This document shows, in pieces, positions 61,328 through 64,000 of a DNA stretch of 64,000 bases. Both the position numbers and the translations under genes were made by a program. The notes below the pieces were generated by a model. It saw nothing but the letters and a program-made list of their open reading frames with translations, was not told the origin of the DNA and did not search any database. This stretch comes from Lachnospiraceae bacterium (GTDB taxonomy: Bacteria; Bacillota; Clostridia; Lachnospirales; Lachnospiraceae): the NCBI GenBank assembly GCA_024399135.1, contig JAKSHY010000001.1, positions 124,001-188,000 on the forward strand. Reading direction: 5' to 3'. The first letter of the stretch is position 1; each line of letters starts with the position of its first letter.

Positions 61328-62782
61328 CTATTTTTCTAAAAGCTCAATTCCCTTTTTTATTCTCGAAATCGATTCTTCTTTACCTAAAAGCTCCATTATT
61401 TCAGTAGCACCAGCAGGAGTCATCTGCTTTCCTGATGTAGCTGTTCTAACAGGCCACAATACATAGCCATTCTTATATTCATGAGCTGTTGCAAAGTCAA
61501 CCAAAAGCTTATATAGATTATCATTTGAATAATCATTGCAGGCTTCAAGTACAGGTAAGATTTCCTTCAAAAGAGCAAGTGAAGATTCTTTAGTAGTCTT
61601 CATTTTTTTATGCTCATACATTGCAGTATCATATTCTGGAAGCTCAGCAAAAAAATCAATAAGTTCAGGAATATCTGGAAATACTTCTATTCTAGTCTTA
61701 ACCATAGCTGAAAGCTTTTTCTTATCCAAATTTTTACCTTTAATTGCTTCATCTATATATTTTTCTGCCATAGCAAAGAATTTATCATCATCCATAGCTT
61801 TAATATATTCTCCGTTCATCCAACGAAGTTTAACTATATCAAATACTGCAGGCGATTTACTAATTCTTCTATAGTCAAATTTTTCAATAAGCTCATCAAG
61901 TGAGAATATTTCATTATTATCCTCTGGAGACCATCCAAGAAGCGCTACGTAATTGATAATAGCCTCAGTTAAAAATCCCTGATCCTCTAAATCCTCAAAA
62001 GATGCATGACCAGATCTTTTTGATAATTTCTTATGATTCTCATCGGTAATTAAAGGAAGATGGATATATGTTGGAACACTCCATCCAAAAGCATCATAAA
62101 GGCGAACATACTTTGGTGATGAAGAAAGATATTCATTACCTCTTACAACATGTGTAATGTTCATTGTATGATCATCGATTACATTAGCAAAATTATAAGT
62201 AGGATAGCCATCAGATTTAATTAAAATCATATCATCAAGCTCAGCATTATCTACCGTGATATCTCCATATAACTCATCGTGAAAAGTTGTTGTACCTTCT
62301 TCTGGAATATTTTGTCTTATAACAAAAGGCTTTCCTTCATTAAGATTTTTTTCGATTTCTTCTGGAGACAAAGATAAGCAATGTTTATCATACTTTGTAA
62401 TAACTTCACCATCCTTGACTTCTGATTTTAATGCTTCTAATCTTTCTTTATCACAAAAACAATAATACGCTTCTTTCTTTTCTATCAATTCTTTAGCATA
62501 CTTCATGTATATTCCAGTCTTCATTCTCTCTGACTGAACATAAGGGCCATATCCACCATCCTTATCAGGACCTTCATCATGAACAAGACCAGTCTTAGCC
62601 ATCGTTCTATAGATAATCTCTGTAGCACCCTCAACAAATCTTTCCTGATCTGTATCCTCAATTCTAAGCATAAAGTCTCCACCATCATGCTTAGCAATTA
62701 AAAATTCATATAAAGCCGATCTTAAATTACCAACATGCATTTTTCCTGTTGGCGATGGTGCATAACGTGTTCTGATTTTCAT
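61328..62782 (-). CDS. gltX: Glutamyl-tRNA synthetase
   Basis: 484 residues, normal length for a discriminating or non-discriminating bacterial GluRS. The HIGH-type motif is [17 protein letters not shown] (HVGN at 16-19), the KMSKS-type motif is [14 protein letters not shown] near 255, and [14 protein letters not shown] binds glutamate. A helical anticodon-binding domain occupies about 330-484. In Firmicutes without GlnRS the enzyme also charges tRNA-Gln. The zinc-binding knuckle cysteines are partly present ([12 protein letters not shown]). A ribosome site (AAGGAG) precedes the ATG. Confidence 0.96.
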   Translation of the reverse strand: MKIRTRYAPSPTGKMHVGNLRSALYEFLIAKHDGGDFMLRIEDTDQERFVEGATEIIYRTMAKTGLVHDEGPDKDGGYGPYVQSERMKTGIYMKYAKELIEKKEAYYCFCDKERLEALKSEVKDGEVITKYDKHCLSLSPEEIEKNLNEGKPFVIRQNIPEEGTTTFHDELYGDITVDNAELDDMILIKSDGYPTYNFANVIDDHTMNITHVVRGNEYLSSSPKYVRLYDAFGWSVPTYIHLPLITDENHKKLSKRSGHASFEDLEDQGFLTEAIINYVALLGWSPEDNNEIFSLDELIEKFDYRRISKSPAVFDIVKLRWMNGEYIKAMDDDKFFAMAEKYIDEAIKGKNLDKKKLSAMVKTRIEVFPDIPELIDFFAELPEYDTAMYEHKKMKTTKESSLALLKEILPVLEACNDYSNDNLYKLLVDFATAHEYKNGYVLWPVRTATSGKQMTPAGATEIMELLGKEESISRIKKGIELLEK

Positions 62783-62794
62783 AATATATACTCC

Positions 62795-64000
62795 TTAATA
62801 ATTATTCTCTGGTAAGCTTCTTTCCTTCGTTAGATATTTCATCAGGAAATCTTCCAGTTCTCTATCATCAATAGGCTTTGATATGAAGCCAACGAAACCA
62901 AGATCAATAAATTTGGCTTTATCTCTTTGAAGAGATTTAGCTGATAAACATACTACTGGCACATTATTAAAATTATCGTTTTCAAGTGCTCTTGATTTAA
63001 TCTTCTTTAATGTATCAACACCATTCATTTCCGGCATCATATAATCAAGGAAAACCAAATCATATTTTTTATTTTCCATCATACTTAGGCATTCTTTTCC
63101 AGACAAAGCATTATCAGGATTAATACCATATAATCTGATCATTCCGGATATAAGTTTAAGATTAGTAGGTGTATCATCTACAATTAATACATTAGAACTA
63201 GGAGCCTTCCAATTCTGATTCAATGTCTTAATCGCATATTCATATTCTCGAATTAATTCACTTTCTGCACCAATAATTTGATTAAATGTAATTACAAAGT
63301 GGAGCTTGTTATCATCCTTATTATCTCTTATAAGTGTGCCACCAACTTTATTAAGCATAATTTTACATAGCTTTAAGGATAAACTTAACTGCTCCTGCTC
63401 TGTACTCTTTTTTGAGTAATCCATAATATCTTCATCAAAAATAGCATCAAAATTATATCCATTTTCTGAATTATATAATGTCTCTATTTCAATCTTTAGA
63501 TTAACAGTCTCCTTTGGATTTTCATCTTCCATTCCAACGAATAATCTAATATCACTACTTTCAGAAAATACAACAAGATTATCAATAAAACGTAATAAAA
63601 CCTTATTTAATAATAAGCTGTCTCCTATTAATACATTAGGGACCTTCGGATTGATAGAATATGAAAATTTAACGTTCTCAGCGCTGGATTTTTCAGAAAC
63701 CTCCATAACTGTATTATGTATTAATCTGTATAAATCATAAGCTGTGTTACGTAGCTCATAAGTATCTGTTTCTAACTGTGATAATTCAAGAGTATCTGTA
63801 ACAATATTTAAAAGCATATCAGAAGCATTTTCAATCTGCTCCGTATATTCCTGTGCTCTTGTATTAAGGCTTTCAGTCTTTAGTAGACGACTCATTCCAT
63901 TAATAACATTCATTGGTGTTCTTATTTCGTTCGAAATATTAGCCCAAAACAGGTTTTTAGAAGCATTCTCTAATTCGGCATTTTTAGCAGTTTCTTCCAT
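62795..64000 (-). CDS. Hybrid sensor histidine kinase/response regulator, C-terminal part; phosphoacceptor His replaced by Asn
   Basis: The gene runs off the right edge; 401 residues of the C-terminal part are visible, and the visible first Met is not its true start. A HisKA-type helix reads FWANISNEIRTPMNVING, where the active histidine of SHEIRTPMN is Asn (codon at 63929-63931). The ATPase domain is also altered: the N-box reads LRFIDNLVVFS, and the G2 region LSLSLKLCKIMLNKVGG has Ser where glycines are expected; no DxGxG is found. By contrast the receiver domain (about 270-393) is intact: IVDDTPTN, LDYMMPEMNG (phosphorylated Asp), CLSAKS and ISKPID. It may be a pseudokinase that takes phosphate from another kinase. 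It lies 12 bases before gltX. Confidence 0.87.
   Translation of the reverse strand: MEETAKNAELENASKNLFWANISNEIRTPMNVINGMSRLLKTESLNTRAQEYTEQIENASDMLLNIVTDTLELSQLETDTYELRNTAYDLYRLIHNTVMEVSEKSSAENVKFSYSINPKVPNVLIGDSLLLNKVLLRFIDNLVVFSESSDIRLFVGMEDENPKETVNLKIEIETLYNSENGYNFDAIFDEDIMDYSKKSTEQEQLSLSLKLCKIMLNKVGGTLIRDNKDDNKLHFVITFNQIIGAESELIREYEYAIKTLNQNWKAPSSNVLIVDDTPTNLKLISGMIRLYGINPDNALSGKECLSMMENKKYDLVFLDYMMPEMNGVDTLKKIKSRALENDNFNNVPVVCLSAKSLQRDKAKFIDLGFVGFISKPIDDRELEDFLMKYLTKERSLPENNY

Overview
The window is low-GC DNA (roughly 30% GC by eye) with the gene content and order of a Clostridia genome, most probably Lachnospiraceae. The supporting signs are the TIGR03960/TIGR03936 radical-SAM pair with RNase G beside rplU-prp-rpmA-obgE, the mreBCD-mrdA-rodA-mgsA block, the miaB-mutS-mutL-miaA block followed by a methionine gamma-lyase family gene, the yggS-sepF pair, and a cleavable L27 N-terminus next to its protease Prp. 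I found no tRNA, rRNA, insertion sequence, phage or CRISPR array. Coding density is very high and many genes overlap by 1-26 bp. Species cannot be assigned from the sequence alone.

Layout. From 1 to 24.9 kb genes run rightward: a partial cell-wall amidase; two pseudouridine synthases, a HAD hydrolase, a small membrane protein and recU; a partial histidine operon (hisZ-hisG fusion, hisD, hisB, hisIE) with its own promoter; the radical-SAM pair and RNase G; a lipoprotein-dependent nucleoside-type ABC importer (13.0-17.9 kb) wedged between rng and rplU; rplU (with a structured leader), prp, rpmA, terminator; then obgE, yhbY, yqeK, rsfS, ttcA, a XerS-like recombinase and an AI-2E family permease. 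At 24.9-26.1 kb lies an SOS locus: lexA (minus strand) divergent from a small YneA-like LysM protein, with five LexA boxes between and around their promoters. From 26.2 to 32.7 kb, rightward: a phosphopantetheinyl transferase, a four-subunit 2-oxoacid:ferredoxin oxidoreductase (gamma-delta-alpha-beta), a CbiE/CbiT-like protein of unknown role, a DMT transporter and a secreted Ig-like (BIG2) protein.

A very AT-rich gene-free stretch (32.7-33.3 kb), bounded by two long hairpin terminators, marks a strand switch. From 33.3 kb to the right end nearly everything is leftward: cytidylate-kinase-like protein, RluD-type synthase, lspA, a DHQ-synthase-like remnant domain, sepF, yggS, an HlyD-like protein; a D,D-carboxypeptidase, mgsA, rodA, a large PBP2, mreD, mreC, a divergent MreB; the methionine gamma-lyase family protein, miaA, mutL, mutS, miaB; GtrA, a degenerate GH13 protein, an acyltransferase; a UvrD-type helicase; gltX; and the C-terminal part of a hybrid histidine kinase. 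The only rightward gene here is a DUF1292 gene at 59.0 kb.

The most notable signals are a recurring set of 'family members without catalytic residues' (HisF-like half of HisIE, CbiT-like domain, DHQS-like domain, GH13-like protein, histidine kinase with Asn for His, MreB with an altered phosphate loop), the one-chain HisZ-HisG fusion, the regularly spaced LexA operator array, the lack of minCDE and nadD at their usual addresses, and a palindromic, apparently bidirectional promoter at 58.95 kb.
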